Assembly: GCA_965226155.1 (NCBI GenBank)
Contig: OZ245331.1
Coordinates: forward strand, 2,294,001-2,358,000
DNA length: 64,000 bases
Origin: G965226155 sp965226155
GTDB taxonomy: Bacteria > Pseudomonadota > Gammaproteobacteria > Eutrophobiales > Eutrophobiaceae
Direction of reading: 5' to 3'
Each line of letters begins with the position of its first letter. The first letter of the stretch is position 1. The notes beneath the pieces were generated by a model. That model worked only from the letters and a program-made list of their open reading frames with translations. It was not told the origin of the DNA and made no database searches. The translations under genes and the position numbers were made by a program. Positions 9,603-18,259 of the stretch are shown piece by piece.

Positions 9603-10670
9603 CGCGGATTCAACTTTGAAGTGCAACGTTGATGTTAAAAAAGACTTCATGTAGTGTTTTTGAATTAAGTGTTTTTCTGGGACGGTGATTGAGTTTTTTC
9701 ATGACCAAGTTTAACTGCTTTTGTGTAATCGTGCTGGAGTCCATTTTCTTTGGGAAGTACTGTCGAATGAGACCATTGATATTTTCATTTAAACCCCGTT
9801 CCCAGGAGGCATAAGGATGTGCAAAATAGAACCCCGCGTTCAATTGTTGAGCAATAACCTCATGCTCAGCAAATTCTTTTCTATTATCCGAGGTGATCGT
9901 GTGAACCGACGCCTTCATATTAGACAACAATCGCACGATAGCTTGCCTGACGGCAGAGGCAGTTCGTCGTTTCACCTGTGCAATCAAGGTGTACATCGAC
10001 TTGCGCTCGCTCAAGGTGACCAGCGCCTGTCGATGGCCTTTGCCGATGACGGTGTCCACTTCCCAGTCACCGATGCGTGTCTTCCTGTTCACAATGGCGG
10101 GACGCTTATCAATGCTGATCTGATTCACCAGAACCCCACGACGTTGATAACTACCATAACGCTTCTTTCGTTTCTTCTGGCAACGCAAGTACCGGTACAG
10201 CTCACCGCCGTCTGCCTTGTCCTGGTATATGTAGTGATATATCCATTCATGACTCAGAGCGATACCTTCTCGTTTAAGCAACCAGTCACTGATTTGCTCA
10301 GGACTCCATTCGTCCCGCAGCCAGACCTCTACTCGCTCCCACAAGGTCGTGGTGAGTCGCTGTTGTTGGCTGGCTTCTCGACGCGCTTGCCGGAGCAACT
10401 GAGCTTGGCGGGGTCGATAGCCTCTCAAGCCACGGTTGCGTCTGAGTTCACGGCTAATAGTAGATTTATGCACGCCTATCAAGGCGGCTATCTCCGTTTG
10501 TGTATGTCCTGCTTTCATCAGGGCGTAAATCTGGTAACGTTGCTGCTCGGTAAGCTGTGCGTAGTGTCTCATCTGTGCCTCTCTTTCTTGCTGGAACGAA
10601 AGGTAAGGATGCTACCGCAGCTTGCCGTTCGTGCCACCTAATTGAGTTGCACTTACAAATTGAATTCACG
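9603..10670 (-). mobile_element. IS30-family insertion sequence, copy 1 (1068 bp)
   Basis: The element carries one transposase gene on the minus strand. Its 25-bp terminal inverted repeats match at 20 of 25 positions; the left one begins CGCGGATTCAAC and the right one, read inward, begins CGTGAATTCAAT. The transposase stop codon lies inside the left repeat. Ends were fixed by comparing all seven copies in the window. ATT occurs on both sides, offset by one base on the left, so the target duplication is not clean. It lies between hflC and DUF2065-hisZ-purA. Confidence 0.93.
9610..10572 (-). CDS. IS30-family transposase (copy 1), G231R next to catalytic Asp
   Basis: 320-residue DDE recombinase. 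The N-terminal helix-turn-helix (about 5-50, TEIAALIGVHKSTISREL) binds the ends. The catalytic triad is D173 (DWEVDTVIGKG), D229 (TSDN) and E263 (NENINGL), with 33 residues between the last two, the IS30-family DD(33)E spacing. This copy is the most divergent of the seven: it has QLTEQQ, T73 for P, and Arg in place of Gly at 231, two residues after catalytic D229. The last change may lower activity, which is inference. Confidence 0.95.
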   Translation of the reverse strand: MRHYAQLTEQQRYQIYALMKAGHTQTEIAALIGVHKSTISRELRRNRGLRGYRPRQAQLLRQARREASQQQRLTTTLWERVEVWLRDEWSPEQISDWLLKREGIALSHEWIYHYIYQDKADGGELYRYLRCQKKRKKRYGSYQRRGVLVNQISIDKRPAIVNRKTRIGDWEVDTVIGKGHRQALVTLSERKSMYTLIAQVKRRTASAVRQAIVRLLSNMKASVHTITSDNRKEFAEHEVIAQQLNAGFYFAHPYASWERGLNENINGLIRQYFPKKMDSSTITQKQLNLVMKKLNHRPRKTLNSKTLHEVFFNINVALQS

Positions 10671-10864
10671 ATTATAGTCTTAATATCCCCCGTGATATAA
10701 AAAACTGCAATTACACAAGCTATAGGTAAAAGATGCGAGCATGTGAACGCAGATCTGACAACAATTAAATTGTTGGGATGCTATCAATCAGCCCTGATTC
10801 ATCGGTCATCAAAGATAATTCTTTCTTACAATTCCTTTTTTACTTATCATTTATTACGATCATC

Positions 10865-11050
10865 ATGTGGACCGATCTTTTAACTGCACTGTCTCTTGTG
10901 TTAATTATTGAGGGTATCATGCCTTTCGTAAATCCGAATGGCGTACGAAGAATGTTTATGATGGCAGCACAGCTAGATAATAATGTATTGCGGACGGTTG
11001 GTTTCAGCAGCATGTTGATAGGTTTGCTGTTCCTCTATATTGTGCGATAA
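10865..11050 (+). CDS. Small membrane protein of the DUF2065 (YjeT) family
   Basis: 61-residue protein with two hydrophobic helices (about 3-20 and 42-60) joined by a loop with PFVNPNGVRRMF, the DUF2065 signature. Function is unknown in the family; it habitually follows hflC. I start it at the ATG at 10865 (MWTDLL) because homologues begin there; the frame is open back to 10778 but the extra 29 residues look non-conserved. It ends 2 bp before hisZ. IS copy 1 lies upstream, so its expression no longer comes simply from hflKC. Confidence 0.85.
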   Translation: MWTDLLTALSLVLIIEGIMPFVNPNGVRRMFMMAAQLDNNVLRTVGFSSMLIGLLFLYIVR

Positions 11051-11052
11051 AC

Positions 11053-12240
11053 ATGAAAAAACAAAATACATGGATACTTCCTGCTGGCATAGAAGAAGTT
11101 CTACCGCCGGATGCATATGAATTCGAAATGCTTTGCCGAAAAATTATGGATCAATTTGATCTATGGGGTTATGAACTTGTTATGCCTCCCTTGGCTGAAT
11201 ACCTTGACTCACTTTTGACTGGAGCTGGTGATGATCTCGAACTGAAAACGTTTAAGATTACTGATCAATTAACGGGCCGTATGATGGGCATACGTGCCGA
11301 TATTACACCGCAAGTTGCCCGCATTGATAGCCACAAACTTGGATTTGAAACCCCGACTCGTCTCTGTTACCGCGGTTCAGTATTGCATACTCGTCCAGAT
11401 GGTCCCGGTGGTACTCGTGCTCCATTACAGATTGGCGCTGAAATTTATGGTCATGCTGGTGTAGAAAGCGATGCGGAGATCCTGTCATTGATGCTAATAA
11501 CATTGCAGACAGCTGGATTAAAAAATGTTCATGTTGATATTGGCCACGCGGGTATTTACCGTAAACTGATAAAAAAACTGGATATCCCGGTTGACAGAGA
11601 ATTGGTAATAATTAACGCCATGCAACGCAAGGCTGTGAACGAACTGAAACGTTCATTTGATGAATGGTCGATATCATCTGATGTTTCTTCTGCAATTCTT
11701 TCTCTAACGGAATTGAATGGAGACCGTCAGATTCTAGATAAGGCATTGACTGTTTTCAGACCACTGGGTGACGATATTGTTCTTTATGTAGAAGAACTAA
11801 TGCGTATAGCAGATTTGGTAGCTAAACAAGTCAAGGATGCATCGTTATTTTTCGATCTTGCGGATTGTTCTGGATACAAATACCACAATGGCATCATGTT
11901 CACTACGTTTATTCATGGTCAAGGACAGGGGATTGCGTTTGGTGGTCGGTATGATGGTTTAGGTAAGGAATTTGGTCGAGCTCGGTCTGCAACCGGATTC
12001 AGTATTGATATTAATTCGGTATATAAACTTGTTTCACCTGCAGCAAGTAAACGTACAGGAATATTCGCACCGAATTCGGAGATTCCGGGGTTAGATGATG
12101 CTATCAGCGAACTTCGAAAAAAAGGAGAACGGGTCATTGCCCAATTACCAGGACAAACTGGCTCAGCAAAAGATATGGGATGCGACAGGGAACTCTATCT
12201 TGATGGAGGGAGATGGAGCGTCAGGGACCTGAAGTTATAA
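11053..12240 (+). CDS. hisZ: ATP phosphoribosyltransferase regulatory subunit HisZ
   Basis: Catalytically inactive HisRS paralogue that pairs with short-form HisG to start histidine synthesis. It has the class II aminoacyl-tRNA synthetase fold: motif 2-like segment (TRLCYRGSVLHT), GAEIYGHAG, and a motif 3-like GIAFGGRYDGLGKEFGR. No anticodon-binding domain follows, and the length of 395 fits HisZ rather than HisS. The start is 2 bp after DUF2065. Position between DUF2065 and purA is conserved in many gammaproteobacteria. It implies a short HisG elsewhere in the genome. Confidence 0.93.
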   Translation: MKKQNTWILPAGIEEVLPPDAYEFEMLCRKIMDQFDLWGYELVMPPLAEYLDSLLTGAGDDLELKTFKITDQLTGRMMGIRADITPQVARIDSHKLGFETPTRLCYRGSVLHTRPDGPGGTRAPLQIGAEIYGHAGVESDAEILSLMLITLQTAGLKNVHVDIGHAGIYRKLIKKLDIPVDRELVIINAMQRKAVNELKRSFDEWSISSDVSSAILSLTELNGDRQILDKALTVFRPLGDDIVLYVEELMRIADLVAKQVKDASLFFDLADCSGYKYHNGIMFTTFIHGQGQGIAFGGRYDGLGKEFGRARSATGFSIDINSVYKLVSPAASKRTGIFAPNSEIPGLDDAISELRKKGERVIAQLPGQTGSAKDMGCDRELYLDGGRWSVRDLKL

Positions 12241-12323
12241 CTAGTATAATATTCCCAATTATTGTTTATTCTATCTATAGTTTTCGTGAGATTTATTTTT
12301 AATAAATAGGTGTAATTTGGACC

Positions 12324-13616
12324 ATGGGGAAAAATGTCATTATCATCGGCAATCAGTGGGGAGATGAGGGTAAGGGTAAGATAGTTGACCTTCTCACCGA
12401 ACGGACTGTAGCAGTCGTCCGTTTCCAGGGTGGACACAATGCAGGCCATACTGTCGTTATAGATGGAGAGAAAACGATACTTCATCTTATCCCTTCAGGC
12501 ATACTGCGGGAAAATGTACTGTGCTTAATTGGCAACGGTGTTGTTTTGAGCCCGTCTGCCCTTATAGAAGAAATGGACGTTCTTGAAGCGAAAGGCATAC
12601 AAGCGAAAGAACGGCTTCGTATTAGCGAAGCCTGTCCATTGATCCTGCCCTATCACGTTGCACTCGATCAGGCGCGGGAAAAAGCTAGGGCTAATGCTGC
12701 TATCGGTACAACTGGCAGAGGTATTGGTCCCGCCTACGAAGACAAAGTCGCGCGGAGAGCATTACGGGTGTGTGACTTATTGCACCGTGAACGTTTTGCA
12801 GCAAAACTGGGTGAAGTTCTAGATTATCATAATTTTGTTTTAGCAAATTACCACAAAACTGAACCATTGGATTTTCAGATGTTGTTGGATCAAGCCATGC
12901 AGTCGGCTGAAATACTGACTCCGCTAATAACTGATGTTACTAAGGTGCTTTTTGATATACAGAAAAAAGGTGGTGACATACTTTTCGAAGGTGCACAGGG
13001 GACACTACTAGATATCGATCATGGTACCTATCCATTTGTTACTTCTTCCAATACCACCTCCGGTGGGGCAGCGACAGGAACCGGTTTTGGGCCGAAAAAT
13101 TTCGATTACGTCCTTGGTATTACTAAGGCCTATACGACTCGGGTGGGTTCTGGACCTTTCCCGACTGAACTGTTTGACAAGTTGGCAGAGCACTTAGCAA
13201 TTCGAGGAGATGAATTCGGAGCAACAACTGGTCGTCCAAGACGATGTGGTTGGTTTGATGCTGTTGCCTTACGAAGGGCTATACAGATAAACAGCATATC
13301 GGGAATGTGTATCACTAAGCTGGATGTTCTAGACCAACTTGAGTCTATTCAGATATGTGTAGGATATAAAATTAACGGTAAACTGCACGATACCCCACCA
13401 CTGGGTGCTGAGGCGATAGCAGAATGCGAACCTGTCTACGAGGAGCTCCCAGGATGGCACTTTTCAACAGAGGGTGTAAAACAATTTGATAAATTGCCAG
13501 CTAATGCACGTGCATATCTTAAACGTATAGAGGAAATTACTGATACAACTATAGATATCGTTTCAACAGGACCTGACCGTTCTGAAACCATCATTCTGTC
13601 TCATCCCTTCGACTGA
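12324..13616 (+). CDS. purA: Adenylosuccinate synthetase
   Basis: GTP-dependent ligase joining IMP and aspartate on the way to AMP. Intact motifs: GNQWGDEGKGKIVD near the start, FQGGHNAGHTVV, GTTGRGIGPAYEDK, LFEGAQGTLLDIDHGTYPFVTSS (shown here in part), TRVGSGPFPTEL, TGRPRRCGWFD and the C-terminal STGPDRSETI. Length of 430 matches the family. It lies 84 bp after hisZ. In related genomes tRNA-Leu and rnr follow almost directly; here 4.5 kb of accessory DNA intervenes. Confidence 0.98.
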   Translation: MGKNVIIIGNQWGDEGKGKIVDLLTERTVAVVRFQGGHNAGHTVVIDGEKTILHLIPSGILRENVLCLIGNGVVLSPSALIEEMDVLEAKGIQAKERLRISEACPLILPYHVALDQAREKARANAAIGTTGRGIGPAYEDKVARRALRVCDLLHRERFAAKLGEVLDYHNFVLANYHKTEPLDFQMLLDQAMQSAEILTPLITDVTKVLFDIQKKGGDILFEGAQGTLLDIDHGTYPFVTSSNTTSGGAATGTGFGPKNFDYVLGITKAYTTRVGSGPFPTELFDKLAEHLAIRGDEFGATTGRPRRCGWFDAVALRRAIQINSISGMCITKLDVLDQLESIQICVGYKINGKLHDTPPLGAEAIAECEPVYEELPGWHFSTEGVKQFDKLPANARAYLKRIEEITDTTIDIVSTGPDRSETIILSHPFD

Positions 13617-13650
13617 TAAAGAAGCTCTCGGCAAAAATTATCAAGCAGAC

Positions 13651-14008
13651 TTGGTAGCTGTAGATCCAGGCACAAAAGAACTAATTGCGATATTCGAAGT
13701 AAAAACAAAATTTGATGAAAGGAGACATTACGAGGCGCTAGGACAACTCCAAGCATATAAAAAGGAACTCGATTTACCGAATTTATCTAGCTTTTTAGTT
13801 ACAGGTGATGAGACTGGTAGTTTTATGGTTCATCATTTTATTGATGAAAATTTGGCTATAACAATTCCAGAGCTGATACCGACGTTTGAAAATCTTAAAA
13901 ATAAGAGCGCAACAAGTAACAAAAACAGATTAAAAACTGAAAGAACTAATTCTATAGATAATTTTAAAATATCTTGTTTTTCTTTAGTTTTAATAGTGGC
14001 AATTATAA
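13651..14008 (+). pseudogene. PD-(D/E)XK nuclease-like gene with membrane segments, 5' part, cut by IS copy 2
   Basis: The frame reads NYQADLVAVDP, then IAIFEVK about 15 residues later, then HYEALGQLQAYKK. The Asp, the Glu-Val-Lys and the downstream Gln-containing helix resemble the PD-(D/E)XK nuclease core (D...EXK...Q). A hydrophobic helix starts at about residue 108 (FSLVLIVAII) and is broken by IS copy 2. The codon phase continues exactly on the far side of the element (15078-15232). There is no clear ATG: TTG at 13651 is the first plausible start, and the open frame runs back into the end of purA, so the 5' end may be lost. The nuclease assignment is inference from motif pattern only. 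Confidence 0.6.
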
Positions 14009-15077
14009 CGCGGATTCAACTTTGAAGTGCAACGTTGATGTTAAAAAAGACTTCATGTGGTGTTTTTGAATTAAGTGTTTTTCTGGGACGGTGATTGAGT
14101 TTTTTCATGACCAAGTTTAACTGCTTTTGTGTAATCGTGCTGGAGTCCATTTTCTTTGGGAAGTACTGTCGAATGAGACCATTGATATTTTCATTTAAAC
14201 CCCGTTCCCAGGAGGCATAAGGATGTGCAAGATAGAACCCCGCGTTCAATTGTTGAGCAATAACCTCATGCTCAGCAAATTCTTTTCCATTATCCGAGGT
14301 GATCGTGTGAACCGACGCCTTCATATTAGACAACAATCGCACGATAGCTTGCCTGACGGCAGAGGCAGTTCGTCGTTTCACCTGTGCAAATCAAGGTGTA
14401 CATCGACTTGCGCTCGCTCAAGGTGACCAGCGCCTGTCGATGGCCTTTGCCGATGACGGTGTCCACTTCCCAGTCACCGATGCGTGTCTTCCTGTTCACA
14501 ATGGCTGGACGCTTATCAATGCTGCCCTGATTCACCAGAACCCCACGACGTTGATAACTACCATAACGCTTCTTTCGTTTCTTCTGGCAACGCAAGTACC
14601 GGTACAGCTCACCGCCGTCTGCCTTGTCCTGGTATATGTAGTGATATATCCATTCATGACTCAGAGCGATACCTTCTCGTTTAAGCAACCAGTCACTGAT
14701 TTGCTCAGGACTCCATTCGTCCCGCAGCCAGACCTCTACTCGCTCCCACAAGGTCGTGGGGAGTCGCTGTTGTTGGCTGGCTTCTCGACGCGCTTGCCGG
14801 AGCAACTGAGCTTGGCGGGGTCGATAGCCTCTCAAGCCACGGTTGCGTCTGAGTTCACGGCTAATAGTAGATTTATGCACGCCTATCAAGGCGGCTATCT
14901 CCGTTTGTGTATGTCCTGCTTTCATCAGGGCGTAAATCTGGTAACGTTGATGCTCGGTAAGCTGTGTGTAGTGTCTCATCTGTGCCTCTCTTTCTTGCTG
15001 GAACGAAAGGTAAGGATGCTACCGCAGCTTGCCGTTCGTGCCACCTAATTGAGTTGCACTTACAAATTGAATTCACG
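14009..15077 (-). mobile_element. IS30-family insertion sequence, copy 2 (1069 bp, frameshifted)
   Basis: Same ends as the other copies; one base longer because of an extra A in the run at 14388-14390. It is inserted inside the nuclease-like membrane gene, whose halves (up to 14008 and from 15078) join in frame when the element is removed. I see no clean target duplication. Confidence 0.93.
14016..14979 (-). pseudogene. Transposase of IS copy 2, inactivated by +1 frameshift
   Basis: Identical in layout to the intact copies until residue 197, where one extra base (three T on the coding strand instead of two, plus-strand AAA at 14388-14390) shifts the frame. The break separates D173 from D229 and E263, so neither fragment keeps a full catalytic triad. 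The downstream frame is intact to the normal stop. Other variants are L99 (LLKREG, shared with copy 1) and Leu for Phe in GFYLAHP. Copy 7 carries the same extra base. Confidence 0.92.
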
Positions 15078-15232
15078 TACTTATACTTGATATCTTTAAA
15101 GTCTTTACCTTCAGTAATCAACAATTGACATTATTAGGAATTATTGTTGCTCTAATATTAATACCTTTTGCAGCTAAACTGAAAATTTTAGGTGTGGAAT
15201 TTGAAAGGCATGAATCAGATAAAAAGTCTTAG
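15078..15232 (+). pseudogene. 3' part of the IS-interrupted nuclease-like membrane gene
   Basis: After two bases that complete the codon split at 14008, the frame reads LILDIFKVFTFSNQQLT, then a second hydrophobic helix (LLGIIVALILIPFAA) and a polar tail KLKILGVEFERHE ending in TAG at 15230-15232. It completes the first helix left open upstream of IS copy 2, giving a two-helix membrane domain at the C-terminus of the reconstructed protein (about 170 residues). Joining is supported by exact codon phase and by hydrophobicity on both sides. Confidence 0.6.
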
Positions 15233-15336
15233 CAACGCAAAAACAAAAAGCCCGAAAAAAGTGAAATCGTCTTAGGAAGCAGGGATATTGAGGCAAGGAG
15301 AGAGAGTAATTTATATATCTTTTAACCCACTCGTCC

Positions 15337-15537
15337 CTATGTAGCTACACTATCTCCCATCATTACTCTACGTCTTGCTAGTATCAACGAATCTATTAAC
15401 CCATTGGTAATAAACCATTTGCCGTTTGGGAGTTTGCAGGCTGGTAGTCCATGTTGTTTGATCTATCTTTGGATAGTCCCAGGTGATCGACCTAATGCTT
15501 GCCCTATTTCGGGGAGCCCTTCATAAGTATTATGCAT
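15337..15537 (-). pseudogene. Small helix-turn-helix DNA-binding protein with internal amber codon
   Basis: Read from the ATG at 15537, the frame gives MHNTYEGLPEIGQALGRSP, then GTIQR, TAG at codon 25 (15463-15465), then IKQHGLPACKLPNGKWFI and a basic tail to TAG at 15337. The two halves together make one continuous MerR/excisionase-like winged helix-turn-helix of 66 residues. The TAG falls where a Trp is expected (QRWIKQ-like), consistent with a TGG to TAG change. It lies between IS copies 2 and 3. Such proteins often regulate mobile elements or phage genes; the target here is unknown. Confidence 0.55.
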
Positions 15538-15709
15538 ACGTCATTATACCGCGACAGAAAATATAGCCTTTGTAACGTGACATTATTTTGGCAAGATACT
15601 ACAATCATATGGAGCATAAGCGCAAATTTTAGTCTCCATGATGACATGTTGATATGGCGACATCCAAGGCGAGACTGCATTTATGATGAGGCTGAAGCAT
15701 GTATAATAT

Positions 15710-16777
15710 CGTGAATTCAATTTGTAAGTGCAACTCAATTAGGTGGCACGAACGGCAAGCTGCGGTAGCATCCTTACCTTTCGTTCCAGCAAGAAAGAGA
15801 GGCACAGATGAGACACTACACACAGCTTACCGAGCATCAACGTTACCAGATTTACGCCCTGATGAAAGCAGGACATACACAAACGGAGATAGCCGCCTTG
15901 ATAGGCGTGCATAAATCTACTATTAGCCGTGGACTCAGACGCAACCGTGGCTTGAGAGGCTATCGACCCCGCCAAGCTCAGTTGCTCCGGCAAGCGCGTC
16001 GAGAAGCCAGCCAACAACAGCGACTCCCCACGACCTTGTGGGAGCGAGTAGAGGTCTGGCTGCGGGACGAATGGAGTCCTGAGCAAATCAGTGACTGGTT
16101 GCATAAACGAGAAGGTATCGCTCTGAGTCATGAATGGATATATCACTACATATACCAGGACAAGGCAGACGGCGGTGAGCTGTACCGGTACTTGCGTTGC
16201 CAGAAGAAACGAAAGAAGCGTTATGGTAGTTATCAACGTCGTGGGGTTCTGGTGAATCAGGGCAGCATTGATAAGCGTCCAGCCATTGTGAACAGGAAGA
16301 CACGCATCGGTGACTGGGAAGTGGACACCGTCATCGGCAAAGGCCATCGACAGGCGCTGGTCACCTTGAGCGAGCGCAAGTCGATGTACACCTTGATTGC
16401 ACAGGTGAAACGACGAACTGCCTCTGCCGTCAGGCAAGCTATCGTGCGATTGTTGTCTAATATGAAGGCGTCGGTTCACACGATCACCTCGGATAATGGA
16501 AAAGAATTTGCTGAGCATGAGGTTATTGCTCAACAATTGAACGCGGGGTTCTATTTTGCACATCCTTATGCCTCCTGGGAACGGGGTTTAAATGAAAATA
16601 TCAATGGTCTCATTCGACAGTACTTCCCAAAGAAAATGGACTCCAGCACGATTACACAAAAGCAGTTAAACTTGGTCATGAAAAAACTCAATCACCGTCC
16701 CAGAAAAACACTTAATTCAAAAACACCACATGAAGTCTTTTTTAACATCAACGTTGCACTTCAAAGTTGAATCCGCG
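15710..16777 (+). mobile_element. IS30-family insertion sequence, copy 3 (1068 bp)
   Basis: Opposite orientation to copy 2, so the transposase 5' ends of the two face each other across 632 bp. Terminal repeats are complete. The flanking triplets differ (TAT left, TTT right), so there is no perfect target duplication. It abuts the 3' part of the methyltransferase pseudogene. Confidence 0.93.
15808..16770 (+). CDS. IS30-family transposase (copy 3), intact
   Basis: Full 320-residue frame with helix-turn-helix and D173, D229, E263. Copy-specific change: Gly for Glu at position 42 (SRGLRR instead of SRELRR) just after the recognition helix, which could affect end binding. AGAGAGGC before the ATG is the likely ribosome binding site. 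Confidence 0.95.
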   Translation: MRHYTQLTEHQRYQIYALMKAGHTQTEIAALIGVHKSTISRGLRRNRGLRGYRPRQAQLLRQARREASQQQRLPTTLWERVEVWLRDEWSPEQISDWLHKREGIALSHEWIYHYIYQDKADGGELYRYLRCQKKRKKRYGSYQRRGVLVNQGSIDKRPAIVNRKTRIGDWEVDTVIGKGHRQALVTLSERKSMYTLIAQVKRRTASAVRQAIVRLLSNMKASVHTITSDNGKEFAEHEVIAQQLNAGFYFAHPYASWERGLNENINGLIRQYFPKKMDSSTITQKQLNLVMKKLNHRPRKTLNSKTPHEVFFNINVALQS

Positions 16778-17560
16778 TTTATCCCATAACATATCATTTC
16801 AGCTGTATAACTTGTCTTAGTAATTCTTGTTGGAACATCTCTTCTAAAAAGTTCGTCTTGTAGATCATCATTAATAAAATTTGCATAAATTTTAACTGCA
16901 CCAGGTCGACACATAAACGCTTTATTAAAACCCACTAGAAACATAATTAATTTACCAGGATTTGTTAAATTATACTCAAAGTATGCTTTCGTAATTTGCG
17001 GATAGCGGACATTAAAAAATCTTCCATGCAAATTATACCATGTCGATTTAGCAATAATTCAGCTATTTCTAAATCATTCAACACATCTTGTCCAGTATGA
17101 CCGGCATCAATATGAATCCATCTAAATGTTTTTTTCATAAAGTTTTTTATATCCTGTTGAAATGAATCAGTCCTTTTTTTAAATGGGAAAATTTTATCTG
17201 GAAAAGAGGAATTTTTTAATACTAATTCTGAGGCCTTTTCAAGTCGATCTTCAATACCTATATCCACTAAATATATGTTTTCATTTTTTTCTGGTGAAAG
17301 CCCATAATTATTGCTGCAGCCCCATAGGAAACACCGAGTTCTAAAAAATTACCACTAAAATTATTTGTATTTTGTTTGCTTAAAAAAACATCCCATGTCA
17401 TACATGCATGAACAGTACTGCCAATTAATTTTATATTTGGTCTTGATGCTAGTATTTTTTCATAGATCTCCATAAATGTTCCATATTTTTCATTGAACGT
17501 GTTTTTGAACAGACACTTTTTACCATTACTAGGAGTAACTTCAAAGTAAACCTTTCTCAA
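16778..17560 (-). pseudogene. Class I SAM-dependent methyltransferase, two frameshifts, 3' end cut by IS copy 3
   Basis: Three overlapping frames read as one protein. The first ends after NFLELGVSYGAAAIIMGFHQKK and contains the SAM-binding glycine motif (LELGVSYGA). The second carries RWIHIDAGHTGQDVLNDLE, the acidic-loop region of Methyltransf_24-like enzymes, and GIICMEDF. The third continues FFNVRYPQITKAYFEY to MICYGI at the IS junction. One base added to the T run at 17284-17290 and one added to the A run at 17014-17019 would restore a single frame. The start is unclear (TTG at 17560 directly after an in-frame stop). The substrate is unknown; relatives modify sugars or secondary metabolites. 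Confidence 0.7.
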
Positions 17561-18118
17561 CTAGCAGCCTGATCAGATTCTCAGCAGGTTTGAATAGAGT
17601 GGAAATCTATCCAGTGCGACGAATTATTAGCTTACCTTTATAATATAACACAGCGTATAAGAATATTACATCCTAAGAACAGTAGAAAAACAGACTAGCA
17701 ATGCGCTCATAAGGTTGGCTTTGCCATTGTTTGGCTTAATCGTTAAACGACCAAGTTGGATCGATATTAATAATTAAATCGGCCATTCACTGATAAATGA
17801 AATATTAGTTATTCACGCAAACGACTGCTTTGGGTCGATAACAGATACTTGAGACATCAATTTATTTGATGATGACATGACCAGTTAAAATTTGATCATA
17901 TTTGTGAATCGGGTACTATACGCCTTCACACTAAATCCAGATGCATACCCACCCCCTTTATCCGTCCATAGAAAAGAATAAATATACGCTCCATAAATAC
18001 GCTACTAGTTGGACAATGTTAGACCACAGACAACATTAATGGGTTAGAAAAGGACGACTAATGTATATAATGCGGGTGTCTACCGTGGTTTCTTACAGCG
18101 TGGTGTGGTCTTCGAATT
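17561..18118. other. 558-bp AT-rich stretch without recognisable genes
   Basis: No open frame longer than about 50 codons with coding character, no clear terminator and no repeat was recognised on either strand. It separates the methyltransferase pseudogene from the 3' end of tRNA-Leu and looks like decayed island DNA. Confidence 0.5.
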
Positions 18119-18205
18119 TGGTGCCGAGAAGAGGACTTGAACCTCCACTGAGTTACCCCAACTAGCATCTGAAGCTAGCGCGTCTACCAATTTCGCCATC
18201 TCGGC
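18119..18205 (-). tRNA. tRNA-Leu (anticodon CAG), CCA encoded
   Basis: The minus strand begins GCCGAGATGGCG and ends TCTCGGCACCA, giving a 7-bp acceptor stem, discriminator A and an encoded CCA. The anticodon stem CTAGC/GCTAG encloses loop TTCAGAT, anticodon CAG, reading CUG. The long variable arm (TTGGGGTAACTCA region) is that of a class II tRNA, and the T arm has GGTTCAAGTCC. It diverges from rnr, as in related genomes where tRNA-Leu sits between purA and rnr. Confidence 0.95.
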
Positions 18206-18259
18206 ATTGATGTAACAGGTTCGGGAAAGAACGGCGGACTTTACCGAGACTTCATTGGG

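Noticed and set aside
9817..10641. A 274-codon open frame antisense to the transposase, present in every IS copy
   Set aside because: It overlaps the DDE transposase almost completely, has low-complexity character, and is broken by the same base in copies 2 and 7. The transposase with its conserved triad explains the conservation, so I treat it as a shadow frame.
15499..15714. A 71-codon plus-strand ORF ahead of IS copy 3
   Set aside because: No ribosome binding site or recognisable protein features, and it overlaps the helix-turn-helix gene on the other strand.
14009..16777. IS copies 2 and 3 in inverted orientation as a composite transposon
   Set aside because: The gene interrupted by copy 2 continues in frame right after it, so copy 2 inserted alone. 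The outer flanks share no target duplication.
13620..18125. Possible att repeat: CTCGGCA near the purA end and at the tRNA-Leu 3' end
   Set aside because: The shared stretch is only about seven bases and the two are in opposite orientation, which does not fit site-specific integration.
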